From Acridotheres tristis (lineage: Eukaryota > Chordata > Aves > Passeriformes > Sturnidae), in contig CM072897.1 in the NCBI GenBank assembly GCA_037013685.1, forward strand, positions 18,984,143 through 19,048,142: 64,000 nucleotides of DNA. The letters run 5' to 3'. Shown piece after piece: positions 62,403 to 64,000 of the stretch (the first letter of the stretch is position 1; the number at the start of each line of letters is the position of its first letter). The notes beneath the pieces were generated by a model that saw only the letters and a program-made list of their open reading frames with translations, was not told the origin of the DNA and made no database searches. A program made the translations under genes and the position numbers.

Positions 62403-63452
62403 AGGGATTGGCTGTAGGGGATTGGCTGTCAGGGATTGGCTGTGTGGGATTGGCTGTCAGGGATTGGCTGTGAGGGATTGGCTGTAGGGGATTGGCTGTC
62501 AGGGATTGGCTGTGAGGGATTGGCTGTCAGGGATTGGCTGTGTGGGATTGGCTGTGAGGGATTGGCTGTCAGGGATTGGCTGAGAGGGATTGGCTGTCAG
62601 GGATTGGCTGGGAGGGATTGGCTGTCAGGGATTGGCTGAGAGGGATTGGCTATCAGGGATTGGCTGAGAGGGATTGGCTGTCAGGGATTGGCTGTGTGGG
62701 ATTGGCTGTGTGGGATTGGCTGTCAGGGATTGCCTGTCTGGGATTGGCCGTCTGGGATTGGCCGTGTGGGATTGGCTGTCTGGGATTGGCTGTAGGGGAT
62801 TGGCTGTGAGGGATTGGCTGTGAGGGATTGGCTGTAGGGGATTGGCTGTAGGGGATTGGCTGTCAGGGATTGGCTGTGTGGGATTGGCTGTAGGGGATTG
62901 GCTGTCTGGGATTGGCTGTCAGGGATTGGCTGTGTGGGATTGGCTGTAGGGGATTGGCTGTGTGGGATTGGCTGTGAGGGATTGGCTGTGTGGGATTGGC
63001 TGTCTGGGATTGGCTGTGTGGGATTGGCTGTGTGGGATTGGCTGTGTGGGATTGGCTGTGAGGGATTGGCTGTGTGGGATTGGCTGTCAGGGATTGGCTG
63101 TGAGGGATTGGCTGTCAGGGATTGGCTGTAGGGGATTGGCTGTGTGGGATTAGCTGTGTGGGATTGGCTGTCTGGGATTGGCTGTGTGGGATTGGCTGTG
63201 TGGGATTGGCCGTGTGGGATTGGCTGTAGGGGATTGGCTGTGAGGGATTGGCTGTGAGGGATTGGCTGTAGGGGATTGGCTGTCTGGGATTGGCCGTGTG
63301 GGATTGGCTGTGTGGGATTGGCTGTCTGGGATTGGCTGTCAGGGATTGGCTGTCAGGGATTGGCTGTGTGGGATTGGCTGTGTGGGATTGGCTGTGAGGG
63401 ATTGGCTGTCAGGGATTGGCTGTCAGGGATTGGCTGTCAGGGATTGGCTGAG
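62403..63452 (+). repeat. GGGATTGGCTGTCA array, about 70 inverted CCAAT units
   Basis: Units of 14 bases (GGGATTGGCTGTCA, GGGATTGGCTGTGT, GGGATTGGCTGTAG). Each carries AGCCAATCCC on the minus strand, close to the NF-Y site. Confidence 0.95.
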
Positions 63453-64000
63453 GCCGCCCCCAGCCAGCCCAGGCAGGCCCTGAGCTCAGCTCCGCGTCCC
63501 TTTGTGCTGCCCAGCCCGGCCTGGGCCCTCCCTGCAGTGCCCTGTGCCCAGCAATGGGGAGCACTGACACCTCCTGTGTGTGCCGCTGTCCCCAGGGCGC
63601 GTCCCCAGGGCCACCCCATAGTGGTGGCCACCACCCAGAAAAACGGGATTGATCCCACGATCCATAAACGTCCCTCTCCCGGGGGTGGGATCAGGGCCAG
63701 GGCTGCAAGCCGGGAGCAGAAGCCTCTGGAAAAGCAGATTTGGGGGAGCTGGAGGCACTGGCTCAGGGATGTCTGGGATGAGAGGAGAACCGGTCCCATT
63801 CTGGCCAGGAAGATCCCAGCTCCATCCCGGCACCTCAGGAAGGATGGAGCTGCTCTTCACTCTGGCCAGAGATCAAATCCCAGCATGGATGCATCTTGAT
63901 GCCAGCCAGAGGCCAGCACGCTGCTCCCGGGCTGGATTTTGGGAATGTCTCCCATGAGGATGCAGAGCTCAGGGAAGGACAACCAAAAATCATCCGCCAT
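63452..64000. other. Low-repeat end of the window, no gene recognised
   Basis: GC-rich sequence with short open frames on both strands. None matches a family I recognise. It could hold part of a gene that continues to the right. Confidence 0.35.

Overview
The window looks like GC-rich, gene-dense vertebrate DNA, most likely from a bird microchromosome. Four intron-containing genes can be read by splicing exons by eye. They encode LOXL1 (+, exon 1 lies left of the window), ZP3 (-), PML (+) and INSYN1 (+). LOXL1, PML and INSYN1 sit together in human 15q24, whose bird counterpart is on chromosome 10. The bird assignment is an inference from this synteny, the compact exons and the extreme minisatellite load; the species cannot be named.

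Layout: 1-4850 is minisatellite DNA. 4850-5400 is low in repeats. 5400-20550 holds LOXL1 exons 2-7. 20840-22120 is an intergenic array. 22349-32545 is ZP3, with a TATA box just upstream of its start. 32700-39300 is the ZP3 upstream region and the GC-rich PML upstream region. 39304-45937 is PML. 45980-51240 is intergenic and carries a 2.2-kb CATC array. 51240-53365 is a GC-rich island with the probable INSYN1 promoter. 53365-61145 is INSYN1, with a second CATC array directly before its last exon. 61200-64000 carries minisatellites, including about 1 kb of tandem ATTGGCTG (inverted CCAAT) units, then a low-repeat tail.

The most striking observation is that most large intronic minisatellites in LOXL1 and ZP3, and probably one in INSYN1, are built on copies of the neighbouring exon edge together with its splice site. 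I count about 40 extra copies beside LOXL1 exons 2-6 and about 45 beside ZP3 exons 1-4. Even the ZP3 stop codon with its overlapping AATAAA signal is repeated five times at an exact 31-bp period. The genes therefore lie among dozens of decoy acceptors, donors and polyadenylation signals. Whether these are used cannot be seen from the DNA.

The four genes do not form one pathway. LOXL1 acts in elastic-fibre crosslinking, ZP3 in the egg coat, PML in nuclear bodies and INSYN1 at inhibitory synapses. Nearly all the very long open frames in the window are translations of stop-free repeats and are not genes.
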